Origin: Diorhabda sublineata
Taxonomy: Eukaryota; Arthropoda; Insecta; Coleoptera; Chrysomelidae
DNA length: 64,000 nucleotides
Direction of reading: 5' to 3'
Assembly: GCF_026230105.1 (NCBI RefSeq)
Contig: NC_079476.1
Location: 24,418,559 to 24,482,558 of the forward strand
The position numbers and the translations under genes were made by a program. Within the stretch, counting starts at the first letter, position 1. The number at the start of each line of letters is the position of its first letter. Of this stretch, positions 48,989 through 60,804 are shown one piece after another. The notes under the pieces are model-generated. The model saw only the letters and a program-made list of their open reading frames with translations. It made no database searches and was not told where the DNA came from.

Positions 48989-49740
48989 CCTTTCATTAGT
49001 CGCGCGTGTAGCTACGAGATACAAGGCTAACTTTTTGCTAAATATTTATTTATGTAATAGCTCTAGAAAATGGAGATTTGCAATAGTTCTCGGCAGATGT
49101 ATGTCGAAGCCTTTCCTAGAAGTACAATCGGCTGATTTCACTTTTACAACCCCTGGCCACCCTAAACCCGTCTGACCGCCGGATTTGTACCTGCTAGATA
49201 CAGCGCGAACAAAAGCGTCAGTTTATCTTCAGATTTAGTTGGGATAAGTTCTCGTTCATTTCGACGTTTTGTAATTATTCAAACGTAAATTTTATTGCTT
49301 TTAAGTGTTTATTTGTATTCTAAAAATGCTTGTGCGAGTGTCAAATAAAAACATGAGTACAAAAATTTACGACTTTTCAAAACCAGAAGATATTGAAGAA
49401 CTTACTAGTCTTGCTTTTACCGAGGACGAAAATTTACAAGAAGATGTGGATGACTCTGATGAATCTGAAACAGAAGACCACGTCGAGACAAGATCAGTTG
49501 GTACCGAGACTGATCATGAACTTGAAGTAAGCAATGACGATGAAAACGATGACAGTGGAAACCAAGAAAACAGTAATTTTTTTTTGGATAAGCTGGAGCT
49601 ATTTTATGCACTTGTATTGTGTTACATTGAAATGGTCATTGTAGGCAAAGACGGAACACGATGGAGTAAAATTGTACCAAGAGTACAAGAGTACAACTCG
49701 AGCCCGTCCTCATAATATTATGATGGTGTAATTGGCCAAA
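48989..49740 (+). mobile_element. piggyBac-like transposon, left half only
   Basis: A TTAA at 48985-48988 is followed by CCTTTCATTAGTCGCGCG, a piggyBac-style CCY-T terminal sequence. About 330 bases later, ATG at 49352 opens an acidic N-terminal region (ESETEDHVETRSVGTETDHE, NDDENDDSGNQENSN). This leads into VGKDGTRWSK and, one frame over at about 49690-49715, RARPHNI. The GKDG-T-W and (T/A)R-HNI wording is that of piggyBac transposases just before the DDE domain. The DDE domain and right end are absent. A short stretch between NSNFF and VGKDG (DKLELFYALVLCYIEMVI) looks like a small insertion. The ORF from 49305 to 49715 is otherwise open. Confidence 0.8.
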
Positions 49741-49744
49741 CAGC

Positions 49745-51850
49745 TTTAAAAGTTCACGAAAGACAAACAAATGTCTATAACTTGACGTGTATACAAAAAA
49801 TTTATTTGAAAAATCATCAGATCAACATTTACTCATCAAATGAGGAAAAAAATTAAGAAAAAACTTTTGGAATGAGATTGTACAATTTCTTGTACGTCCA
49901 TTAAAGTTTTATATTCAAAAAATATTCGAATTTTTTGTTTAATTATGCTTATTTTCAAATTATTTTATCAAACTACCTTCACAATGTACAACAAGATTGC
50001 CCAAATAATGAAAGGTAGAATATCTTTTAGAGACGTCTCTGCTTCGAATTTCGATATCATAAATATTTCGTTGGTATTGAGTATGGGTCTATACACAAAT
50101 AGAGTCTAAAACGTTTTCCATTTAGTTTGGAAAAAAGTTATATCCAATAGATTTTCGTGAATGGCCCATTAGCAGAGCAACAATGATATAACAGCACTTT
50201 TATTTAACTAGAAATCGTTTCCAAGGAGAATTTGTGCGCGGGATTTCAATCGCCGTTTTACTGCAGAGTTTTCGTTTAGGAAAATAATGAGGTGATTATA
50301 GCTATCCCGGATGCTTGCTTACAAGAATTTGTAAACTTGATGAAAATAAGCTTTTAAATATCGCGTTACTTCGTTGATTTCATTGAAATTTGTCCGAAAA
50401 TTATAATCTGCCCTCACACTGCGAAATTATACGGCGAAGCTTGAAGTAATTGATACATTTATTTGGACAATCAAGAAATGAGTCAAATTTTACATGAAAT
50501 TTTATATAAAGATTATAGAGAATGTTCGTGATAGTAAAAAAAATTATCTTTGATTGTTTTCTCATCTATTTCTAGATAATGTCAAAGGTAATTTTCTAAA
50601 TCAGTTACATAAAATAAGTTAGAAACAAGTGATTGAACAGATCAAAGATAAACACACTTACTAATGTTATAATAGACAAATAGAAAACGCTCTTCCTATA
50701 AAGTGGATGTTGAGAACCAAAAAAACATGAGAACAAATAAAATACCACAGGATAATATAAAATTAGAGGAATGGTAAGGTAGGATAAGATAATGTTCCTA
50801 AAAGACATATAGAGAAATATTAGCAGAAGATTAAATCAACTACTGACATTAATATGAATGTAATAAAGAAAAGGAAAATGCAAATACAGGTGAAGAATCT
50901 TCATAAAGAAACAAAAAAGCTTAGAGGAAGAGTATCAAAGATAATTTTTGCAGAAAATGAGACAGAAACCAAATCGGCGCCCTGGTATAACAGAAAATGG
51001 AAAAAACGAATTGTTCTTCATGTTTCACAATTGAATAAGGAGAATAAAGTTGACTATTACATTGATTTAATATCTTTTTGTGTCCATTTTCAAATTATGC
51101 AATAAAGGACCATAAAACGTATCGTGGATTTCATAGATACACATTTGTATGTATCGGAGCCGAATCTAGGCGAGCGTAACGGCAACAAAATGCATCCTAG
51201 AAATTGCGCTTATAGCGATTTCGAATTGAAATTATTTGACAAATGAGATTTGGGATTATTACATCCAATATTCATCCGTCACGAAGCATCTGTTTTTGAA
51301 ACTGAGTATAATAATCGAATCCGACCAATTCACACGAGAATTCACTTTTATCATAAAATATATCTTCTGTAACTATTCAGGGTTTGAACCTATTACGTTC
51401 CATCTGATGTGTGGAATAACTGGCAGATTCGTTATGGAAAACCATAAAACATCACGATTTACATAAGCTGTTGGTATAAAAACGAGGATAGAACGAAAAT
51501 CACTGTATCTTGTTTTGATAGATGGAGAGATCGTGGAAGAAAAATGAATAGTGGCTTCCAAGAAAATTTTAATAACAATAACAACTGATTGTTCCATCTT
51601 CTATCAAATTTTTTTTTGTTCGAAAGAGGTCGAGCTATTTTTATAGATACCTACATGATTTATATGGAAAGTAAGTTTGTCGAAAACTACTCGTTATAAT
51701 GAACAGACTTTTTAGCGTAGCGATTTTCAAGTAATCTTTCTCCAAGGGATACAAATCCGAATTATATTGTCGCATATTTACCCTGATCAAAATGGTATTC
51801 CTTTGGAAACGAAACTTGATAAAAACACACATCCAGCTAAAGGCAACATT
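49745..51850. other. No gene clearly recognised
   Basis: AT-rich DNA. A frame at 50854-51105 (+) begins MNVIKKRKMQIQVKNLHKET and has a basic, coiled-coil-like start, as in the linker of THAP-type proteins, but there is no THAP domain beside it. Nothing else stands out. Confidence 0.35.
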
Positions 51851-51854
51851 TAAC

Positions 51855-52410
51855 TATTTAATTCAGGAAAACGTGTTGCTGTTATATCACATAACATGGG
51901 TGGGAAATTATTTTGACAAAATTTTAGGTATCGCTGACTATTCAGGTTATTATCAAAAAAATATGGACCTACTATTTGTGTCCACACATTATTCCAAAAT
52001 CGAATTGTACCATGAGGATTTTCATAAATATAAATTATGGGAATTTGTAAAACCGTCTCGTGTTGAAACCAGCTTCATCAGTAAATAGTATTTTTTCAAA
52101 AAATGTATTATCAACTAGTTGTTTATTTAGAAGCCAACGAGGAACCAGTTTTGCTAGATAATCCTCTACTTCCATATCATGCACTTTCTGGAAGGGGTAG
52201 AGAAGTTTCTCTTGGAGAAAATCATGATTACTTGTCGTTGATACGTTAAGTTATAGTAACATATTGCGTACGCTAGTTGTGGTATCAGCATCAACTAAAT
52301 CTAATACATTTTACTCTGAAGGGTCAGTTTACAAACTTCTGGTTTCTAACGAGATACCAGAAGCCGAATCATACATCAAATTCTACCATTTAGAAACGAT
52401 GTGTTTTCAA
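51855..52410 (-). mobile_element. Tc3-like transposase relic with catalytic region
   Basis: Minus-strand blocks in order: LNVST (about 52250), LYPFQKVHDMEVEDYLAKLV, FFEKILFTDEAGFNTR (first catalytic D, about 52094-52048), and GPYFFDNNLNSQRYLKFCQN with FPPMLCDI (about 51960-51880). HPYH-x-Q-VQ-L-x-x-x-DY, ILFTDEA-F-R and (I/V)GPYFF-x-x-(N)L-x-GQRYL form the diagnostic series of an insect Tc3-like family. Stops and shifts occur between blocks and the C-terminal catalytic residues are lost after about 51860. The plus frame at 51792-52088 is its shadow. Confidence 0.83.
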
Positions 52411-52510
52411 TAAATAATTACAATTTATAATAATTTTCTTCAGAATGCCTATGGCGAACAGGAAATCTATAATATATACTTAACTATAAGTTACGATTTC
52501 ACAGCTTTAA

Positions 52511-53453
52511 CTCGGCGTTACATAGATGGAAAATTCTTACACCAGTACACCCCATTTTCCAAATTTTAACATTTTCTTTGCCTTTTCCAATATCTTATAC
52601 TTTTATATTCTTAAGCAATCACCTGGAAAAATAACACAAAAAATACTTTATCAAAAATTTATTTAATAAAAAAACTAAGTAAAAGGACCATGTGTATTTT
52701 CTCCTGATGAAAGACATATTTTTTTTTAAAATCAAAATTTTGGCCCTAAGAAATGTTTTAAAAACAAGTCTAACAACAAGAGAGCAAAAACAAAAGTCAT
52801 AAATATATTTGAGAGTTACACGCGAGTTATAATAATGCAGCGTCCACAGGAGTATTTTGTTTTGCGATTTCGACTTCTTGGGCAGACGGAACACCTTCCT
52901 ATAACCTTTGAAACCTTGGCCGGTAGAACTTCAACATTATTTTCAATTTTCTGACGAATATTTCGGGGTATCCTCGGGTTATTCTTCCTATCATGAATCT
53001 GTCCTTGGATCCGTTGTAGGCCCAACATTTTGATAAAAATCCTTCTCAAAAGTTTGTAATCTTGATTGTTTTCTCTGTAGATCTCGAGAGCATTAATAGC
53101 AATTAATTTGATCCTTTATCCGGGTCATTGTTAGGCGTTTGATCTTCCATTGTTATATCCTGCTCAGAATCGTTGCCGAATTCAGTTTCAGAAACCAAAT
53201 CAATATCATTTTCGCTTCCTAAAACCACCACGTCATCATCAGTTTCTGTCTCAGCCCAGAGCACCAGAAGCCTTTTCTGTTTCTTCTGGTTTTGGGTCTG
53301 AAGAAAAAATTTTATCAACTTTTTGGTGGTAGTTTAAAACACGCCACAGCGTTGAGACCCGGAAGAGAAGGCGGATACATTTTTGAGAAGGAAGCATTTT
53401 CAAAGAGTTTTCCGAGACTGGGGTTTATCAAACTCCACGTATGTAACGCCGAG
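52511..53453 (-). mobile_element. Internally deleted piggyBac-like element with 19-bp terminal inverted repeats
   Basis: The left end CTCGGCGTTACATAGATGG (52511-52529) and the reverse complement of the right end, CTCGGCGTTACATACGTGG (53435-53453), match at 17 of 19 positions. They are flanked by TTAA (52507-52510) and TTAG (53454-53457, one change from TTAA). The element is 943 bp. Together with the coding trace on the minus strand this identifies a short non-autonomous piggyBac derivative. Its ends do not begin with the usual CCY and differ from those of the piggyBac relic at 49 kb, so two families are present. Confidence 0.88.
52816..53318 (-). pseudogene. Fused N- and C-terminal remnants of piggyBac transposase
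   Basis: On the minus strand the first part (53318 down to 53103) is an acidic N-terminus (ETETDDDVVVLGSENDIDLV, ETEFGNDSEQDITMEDQTPN). In another frame the second part begins IAINALEIYRENNQDYKLL (from about 53105). It continues RRIFIKMLGL, NPRIPRNIRQKIEN and GRCSVCPRSRNRKTKYSCGR to 52816. The last segment is the C-terminal cysteine-rich zinc-binding domain of piggyBac transposases (G-R-C-x2-C-x6-K-T-K-x2-C). The whole DDE catalytic domain is missing, deleted at about 53103. The cysteine-rich domain binds the terminal repeats in active relatives. Confidence 0.85.
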
Positions 53454-53459
53454 TTAGTT

Positions 53460-55015
53460 GCCTATAACTCAGAAACGGGGGGTCGTATGAGAAAATTTTT
53501 TGCCTTTCACACCCTGTATAGTTTTGTCAAATTGCGCTTACACTTCCTCATTTGACGTCACAAATGAATTTATGGATCATGTCGACTTATTTAAGCAAAG
53601 CTGCAATATTTTATGGACTCCCTCTTTAGACACAAAACATAATTTGTAGTCAATCGCATTCTTAAATAAATGGAAAATATGTAAATGTTGAGTATTTTCT
53701 TTCCTATTTAATCTGTTATTTTATATAAACTTCCAAATTTCTACATCCGCTATTCATTATTATCTGTCGAAATGTCTGTTCTGGTTTTCCACGAAAATAG
53801 AATGAATCACCGTTTACCCATTATAACTGCGGCTACGCTTGGCAAACGGCATTGAAAGGATTCCATTTGGAAAAGCTGGAAACATCTTATTTGCCGGACC
53901 ATTGTACTACTTTTGACGCTTTCATTCATATGGAATAATTTGTAAATGTTAAATGTACAACAAACAATATATACGTCGCGGCAAAAAATATTTTTTGAAC
54001 AGGAAACAATAACAATGAGTTCTCTAAATAATGACCTCCATAATTCATTGCTCTATTGTAGCAGCACTAAAATGAACATCGAAACAATGGGGTAGTTGGC
54101 CGCATCAGCACTGAAATCTACTTAAATGGTTTTGCAGACTTGTGAAAAAGCCTACAATGGATAATTACTGTGGAAAATGTCGGTATATTTTATTATACCT
54201 ATTGTATTAATCCACACTTCCTCTCCCATTTTTATATACTCAATGGGAACATAATAATATATTTATCACGTGATATCGAAACAAAGTTTAATTCTATTCA
54301 AAAATGTGGAGACAAAATAAGTACAGAATTACATAAACAACTCTGAGAAACCATCTTCTCCGTTTGGAGAAAATTTTCACTACTATTGACAATTTTCAAG
54401 ATCAATAGTAGTTCAGTGAACTGGACATTGAGGATTTGTTATAAAACTGTTCAACAAAAACATGGGAATGTCAGCAATTATCAATACTATGATAATACTT
54501 TGTAGTATAGGTCTAAGTTATGAGCACAAAAATGTTTCAACTATCAAGACTCTGTGCAAAAGATATTATTAGCGATAGTGCTAGAGGTACTGCACTAGAA
54601 GAATTACCAACTAAATAGGTATAAGATAATCTAGTACTTCTAGAATTCATAGAAAACACAAACACATTCCATCCGTATCATTTACAGATGTATCAGTATC
54701 CAAAGGCACTTGTTGTAATCGCAGAGGAAGAAGACTTTTCAGAATTTGTGTTAGTTACAGACAAATCCATTGGTCTAGTGAATATTCATAGCTTTTACCA
54801 TCGCGATCACTGACAATTCCATACTGTGGGTCGTTAGAATCCATAGAGCTTAAATGTATTTTGGAGAAAGACGGGATAGATCGTGTATTGTAGTCAAAAA
54901 AGCATACAGGTACTCTTTTTTAATTATCAGCGGTCTTATCTTGAATTTGCTTGATAATTATCATCCTGACATATGTTACGGTCTTCTAGTTGATAAATAA
55001 CATAGACTTTTTTTT
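53460..55015. other. No gene recognised
   Basis: Contains a GC-richer region at 53470-53560 with ACACCCTGTATAG, a string frequent at insect repeat ends. A short frame near 53850-53915 (ERIPFGKAGNILFAGPLYYF) is unassigned. Confidence 0.35.
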
Positions 55016-55019
55016 GCAA

Positions 55020-55260
55020 AATGATTCATCCTAGAGATGGCGGTTGTTGTATGAAAAATACCGTTGTATTAAAAAGTACACAATCTATTCAGCATATGTT
55101 TCAAGTTTGAAGACGCCATGTTGTTTAGTATTTGTTTGGCAGCCATGGATTGTGAACATTTTCAGTGAATTTGTAAACATGGAAAAAATCGTTATAGGAT
55201 ACAATTATTTGAGAGGCTTTAACGCAACCAATATAAAAGGTGAACTACTCCATCTAAGAA
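55020..55260 (+). mobile_element. mariner 5' fragment (untranslated region and first residues)
   Basis: CCTAGAGATGGCGGTTGT and the following roughly 80 bases align with the 5' untranslated block of the mariner at 19.4 kb, including GTTTGAAGACGCCATGTTGT. The frame then starts at ATG 55181 reading MEKIVIGYNYLRGFNATNI, like the beginning of mariner transposases (M-E-K-x-E-x-R-x-x-I-K). Similarity is lost after about 55255. This locates the start codon for the family and shows that the two relics share a source. Confidence 0.7.
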
Positions 55261-55562
55261 ACATTAGTATCAAAGATGAAAGACTTTCTCCTATGGAATC
55301 ATCAATTCCTTTACCATACTTTCTGCATGTGATGATTCTCCTTAAACTAATGTTCTTTTTTCCATTAATAATAATGATATCATTAAAAGTTAGTTCATAT
55401 AACTTTCTGTTATATTTTTTTGATATATATTGTCGGAATTGTACCCCTCTTCAATCATCCATGATATCATTAATGGACAGAAGATTTGTTCGATCTTTTT
55501 CAGTATAATTTTGAAAGTTGTTGGAATTCTGAACGATTTAACATTCTCGTTGATTCTAGAAA

Positions 55563-56099
55563 GATCTACAAATCTTTATATTTATTTGGAATGGAATTCT
55601 CTACATTGTCGCCAAAGATGGCGACTTCACACTGTTTGGCTACAAGAAGAAATGGACGTTGCCGAATAGGCAACACAAATCGATATATTTCTCCATGTCT
55701 CTAGGTCTTGTAACTTCTTTTGAACTTCGATAATATGGTGAATACTGAATTCCATCGGTTTCTTTTGTAATAATATCCTCGTCCAAAAAAAGTACAAAGT
55801 GATTTATTAGGCTTTAATTCTATGTTCGTCAATTCTTCAAAATTGAAATCTTCTGCTGTAGCGCCATTCGGATCGGCTACTGGAAGATTGACAATTTGGC
55901 TGTTATGTTCTACATCTTTTGAAGAATCAGAACTAAATCTATTTGTTTTCATCTCAGGATTGAACATACGCTCTTTAATAAAGTCGTCGATTGAGAAATT
56001 GTAACAAATTCTTTCAAGGTATTCACATAGTTTTCTGATTATTGTCCATTCTTTGAATATTAGATTCCAATTAGCCTGTCTGAAATATTCAACAGCTTC
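55563..56099 (-). pseudogene. Unrecognised decayed coding frame with one stop
   Basis: The minus strand is open from 56099 to a TAG at 55701-55703 (132 codons), then open again in the same frame to 55563 (about 45 codons). Motifs include YFRQANWNLIFKEWTIIRK, LPVADPNGATAEDFNFEELT, CTFFGRGYYYKRNRWNS, and after the stop FVLPIRQRPFLLVAKQCEV followed by AIFGDNVENSIPNKYKD. The TAG is one change from TGG. Upstream (about 56110-56270) other frames also look coding (NYVFNIGSYRYTWLIAGTV), suggesting a longer ancestral protein broken by a frameshift. I do not recognise the family. Candidates are a structural protein of an endogenised virus, a retroelement protein or a host gene copy. The amino-acid composition is clearly unlike chance frames here. 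Confidence 0.45.
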
Positions 56100-56479
56100 T
56101 CATGTTTGTAGTCTACATTACTTGCATGAAATTTGTTCTATTTTCTGCAAAATCTCCGGTTCTTGTAACAGTACCTGCTATCAACCAGGTATAACGGTAA
56201 CTGCCAATGTTGAACACGTAATTTATATTGCGCAGAATCGTACCAAGGACGGTTCTTCGATGGGTTGGAACGATTCATTTCAAGTCTCGTTTAATTCCTG
56301 TGAATCGATAAGTTATTGGTCTCTAAACGAGAGTGATTTAACTGAAAAGTGACTTAACAATGGAAAGTTTTTATTTTAAACTTTAAACAATTATTTCGAT
56401 AAGTTCCTAATTTTTTTGTTTTTTAAAACCAACTAAAAAAGTAATCGTTCAATATCTCTACCATAACTACTTCATTTTT

Positions 56480-56640
56480 CTAAAATCGCGTCTCACCAAG
56501 ACTTATTTTTTTTTTTTAATTTGGGAACATAAAGTTATAAGAGGAAGCCAGATCAGGAAAATATGAAGGCTGTGGTAATACATCGTAACGCAGGACAATT
56601 TTTCTACAATATTGCGGTCGTTTTTATTTCAAATTCTGCA
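56480..56640 (-). mobile_element. mariner fragment around the third catalytic residue
   Basis: The minus strand reads KIVLRYDVLPQPSYFPDLAS followed by SYNFMFPN, matching (V)LPHPPYSPDLAPSDYHLF of mariner transposases. A poly-T/poly-A run and a stop follow. Sequence to about 56350 may be the same element's 3' end, but it has lost recognisable wording. Confidence 0.6.
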
Positions 56641-56659
56641 TCAAAACATATAATAAAAT

Positions 56660-59600
56660 CAACAAAATCTTGTCTAGTTATATAGATAATGGATACTTTT
56701 TTTAATAACTTCTCGGTCTATATATTATGATTATTCAAAGCAACATCTTATTGTATTCCATTTTGATTGATCTCACTTCGGAGAAAAATGCTTCAAATAC
56801 AACTTCTACCGATAAAAAAAGACGTCAAAGAAATCTGAAGTTTGATATGAATTTTGAACGGAAGTTTCCATTTATTTTAAAGTTCTCGATGCCAATATTT
56901 GGAGGAGTTGGCTGTAAATAAAATATTATAGCTCGAGAAAAAGTGGGTGGAATATAATAGTGATTACAATCCCGAAACTTCCACAATAAGATTTCTTAAA
57001 AAGTTTGAAGTCAACGTTTAACAATTCAATTTTAAAAAACTTTCGGCGTTTAAAAGTTCCACCTTTATATTCCTTATGAATATTCCTTCCAATCATTTTA
57101 TTTGATTCCACAATATAATAATAATGAAAATTGATATGAATTATTTCTGGCTTTGCTTGCATATCATACGCGTATTTGAGTTGATTATTCACATCATTTT
57201 CTTCACTGCACATTGATCATTTAGTTGATTCTGTTCTCATAAATATTACTGTGTTGTTTTTTTCACGCTTTGTGGCTTAGTTATTTGTTAGTGAGTCCGT
57301 AATTTTGTGGCACAATCCCTTTCAAACTTAAAACGCTCAATTAAAATGAAAGATGAAATAAAATGAATCCTCAACCTGCACAAGCTGTTTCAAAGAAGAA
57401 GTTGAAGTCTTAAACAATTTACTGTAGTCTCAAACTACAATTCACAAAACCAAGTAACGAGATGAATAGTGTGATGCAACTTTTCTCGAAATTCCATCAT
57501 CGCTATAACTTGTTATTCATGTTGTCTTCGATGTAACCTTCTGCTAATGCGTTTCACTGGGATAGTTTGTGCACAGTTGTGATGTCACCATCTCGGCTTA
57601 TACAAATTCTCGTTAATGATCGACCCGCGTTAAATTCAGGTTCTCTTAGTTTTAGGAACATACCAATTTGTTCGCCCTTACAGGGTCTAGTACATTTTAT
57701 CAACTACCCTGTTGAACATCTACGGAGAAATTATAATGAAGAACCTTCTAAATAGACTGTAGACTGGAATTCTTGTTGGACATGGTATAATGGAGCGGGA
57801 TACTGAAAAATTTGGTCTAACAATGCTGAGAACAATATTGGATCTGCTTTGATGGATGCATAGAGGACATTAAGCGAAGAATAGCCTTTGTCAAGAGTGC
57901 GAGGCTGAGTCTTACTAAAATATGAAGAAGCTGAAAGCATGTTGCGAACTGTGGTCTTCTCAAATGGCACTACAGGAGATTGTTTAGACTGTGAAAAAAG
58001 CAACACCAGTCGATATTGGAAAAGTTAAGTGAAACCATCAGACTATCATAATTGTGCCAGAAGAAAGTTTTGCAATGCTTTGAACACCTAACTGGAAAAA
58101 GAGATGACATTATAGACAGGCTTCTAGTGATGGAAGAAATACAGGGAAAAATGATCGAAATGGTTTGATCAAATCAAACAAAGTACAGACCAACACCTCC
58201 ACGTATCATTACACCAGGTTAAAGATCAATTAATACGGAAGGATACAATTAAAAAAAGTGTAAAAACATTCCAAGAGGATGACTGAGACAACAAACAGAG
58301 AGAGATAAGGATTCTTCTTATTCTACCATCACAAGCCATTCAATTAAATAGTCTAATATTAAATTTTAAACTTGAAGGTTCCATAAATTTTTGGGTTTTA
58401 CAATTTTCGATTTTCTATAGCGACTTTATTTGGACAGTTTTTCATTGTTTTTGAACTAGAACAAGTAGCAATGAGGAACTTGTTTGTACGTATCCATAGT
58501 AATTCGCGTCGGCTTTGACATTCTTTAATTTGAAAAACGAATTCATCCAAGTCAAGGCGCATTACGGTCAGTTCATTGCAATTGAAAAACCTAGTAGTCT
58601 ATGATAAACTAGAATTTCTAACCTTGAAGATAATATGCTTACCCTTCGCCCTATATTAACCCTATATTAACAATCAAGATTCACAAAATACACAAAATGG
58701 AAGAATTGTTTGTTAAAACAAATGTCTCGTAATTGGACCATAAAATTATTATTTTATCGGACTATCTGAGAAATTGTCAAAATCAGCTGATGCCTTTTAA
58801 TAAATGGTTGCCGTTGGGTAAATAAATGCGTAATTTTCTGTGTGTTTTAAGAAGTAATTCTATACGTTATTATTTCCAGTTCCATTGCTAAATGGGTTTT
58901 TAAAGAGTTGCTATTGAACTCTACCGGACAAAATACAAAAATTTAACACAAGTTCATACGAGATTGTTTATCCTACGATCACCATTTTCACGTAGATTAG
59001 CTGTTTTCTTAAATTGTACAATATTATCAATTGACAACAGTAGATCTTTCATAACTAGTAAATATTATTTTATATTATATTTTTTGTGGAAAAATTCCAT
59101 TAAATAATTAAATAAATCCATAAATTATGATGGTTAACTAACCTATCTTCTGCAGACTTTGTCTATATTTAAAACTTAAAATCAGTTGTAATCTCAAGGT
59201 GTGTAACACATTGGTGTTCATAAACTCCCAAAATTATAACCGATGGAGTTGAAATAAGTTCATAACTTTCTCCTATTATTACCGAACGTGTTGGTTATAA
59301 ATCAACGTTGGGAGAACAGTTGCTTCGTGAATCGATACCGCACGATGTTTATTCGATGAGTTGCGGTTAGAGAATAAACTTTCGACTATAGGCCTAAACT
59401 AAATTCGGAGTTTACGAACTTTGATCATGAATTGGTGTGATAGTCGTGCTAAAACTGATCATTGTTATAATTCAATTAATGTGTCAACGGATTTTGATAA
59501 ACTGAAACCTTTGAGATAAACTAATCACAGTTTGTTCACCAGAGGAAAAATTTCATTTTATGTACATACAGGAAAAAAATCTTTCGGTTTAAATTGTAAT

Positions 59601-60045
59601 TAGAGATTTGTTGTCTGCAGAATTATTATTCCAAACATCAAAAATTAATGTTGAAAGTCCAGATATCATTTGTAGAACGCAGTTACAAAAGTTAATTTCC
59701 TAAGTAAACTAAAACAATTCGACTAACCGGGAAGTTAAGTTTCAGCTGCAAATTACAATTTTTAAAAAAAAAGTAGCTCCAATAGCCACGGGGTTATCAG
59801 TTTCTAACCATAAAAACGTCTCACTTATGTTTGATGAACTTGAACGTAACAGTGGAAGTTAATATTCATAAAAATACATTTGCTCTAAATTCTGTAAATT
59901 GCTTGAAAGCTCACTTGGAGAAAACTGCAAAAATACTCAATTTCAACTATATTAATTTCACTGGAAAAGATCTAAAACTACTTATTAAGTCCTCTAAATA
60001 TCATGAAACAAGGAAACTATACACGGATACATACACCACTACCAC
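56660..60045. other. No gene recognised
   Basis: Contains several frames of 60-95 codons. The minus frame at 57731-58006 (TQPRTLDKGYSSLNVLYASI, DPILFSALLDQIFQYPAPLY) and the plus frame at 57567-57755 are the most protein-like, in a slightly GC-richer patch at 57540-58010. I cannot assign either. The rest is AT-rich and featureless by eye. Confidence 0.35.
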
Positions 60046-60189
60046 CATTATGGTGGCCACGTCTGGTTATACTCCTTTATTTTACAGTCTGCATGCACTA
60101 CCGGGTTGCAATCTCATCCACACTCAGTTCGAGGCAGAGCGCTCTGCGTGTAAGTACGAGTGAGCGACTGCTTGTTGAAAGTTAACCTG

Positions 60190-60799
60190 CTGTATGTCTG
60201 ATTGAGGATAAGCGCATCAACATCAAGTTTCTTGAAAGGTTTGGAAAGAATGCCCTTAAGATTCTTACGTGTTTGGAACACGTTCACAATTCTCTGAAAG
60301 AGCTTACCGTGAACAGTTGGTTTAAAAGGTTCAAGCAAAAACGAGAAGAAGTGAAAGAATACTTTCGTTGTTAATAAGGAATTTTTCTCTATTGGCCAGA
60401 GAATGATCGGAAATTTTTACGTTGAAGTTTTAAGACATCTCTGAGTGGCAGGTGTATTCTTCATGGCGACAATTCAGCAGTTCACACGGTTTTTGGCCCG
60501 AAGATTGATCACCCGATTTAGCCACTTGTAAGTTCCTTTAGTTCTCGAAATTCAAAATGGTGATTCGATGGCGCCACTTGGAAATGTAGAAGCCACCAAG
60601 GCAGAAACGAAACGGCAACTGAACACATCAAAACTGAATACTCTCAGCAATGTTATCAACAGTAGAAACGTCGTTAATAGAAGTGCATCTGGTCTGTGGG
60701 AGAGTACTTTGAGTAAAACCATATTGTAATACCTCAATAATTGTAAAATAAAGATACTATACATATATATACTTATTCGTATTATTGGGATAAACCTCG
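60190..60799 (+). mobile_element. mariner relic with 3' terminal sequence
   Basis: ATG near 60194 precedes, after a shift, KRINIKFLERFGKNALKILT, SWFKRFKQKREEVKE (first helix-turn-helix), then IGNFYVEVLRHL, GDNSAVHTVF (second catalytic D region, normally HDNAPAHTA), and ATKAETKRQLNTSKLNTLSN. The right end GGGATAAACCTCGTA (60786-60801) resembles mariner termini that end in CTCGTA or TCGTA before TA. The linker and first catalytic D are deleted. A matching left terminal repeat was not confidently found; the region 60080-60190 is probably its 5' untranslated part. Confidence 0.72.
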
Positions 60800-60804
60800 T
60801 ATAA

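Noticed and set aside
51792..52088. 98-codon plus-strand frame that looks like a gene
   Set aside because: It is the antisense of the Tc3-like transposase relic, whose conserved blocks read on the minus strand.
57567..58006. Overlapping protein-like frames on both strands
   Set aside because: Neither could be tied to a known family, and their mutual overlap means at least one is a shadow.
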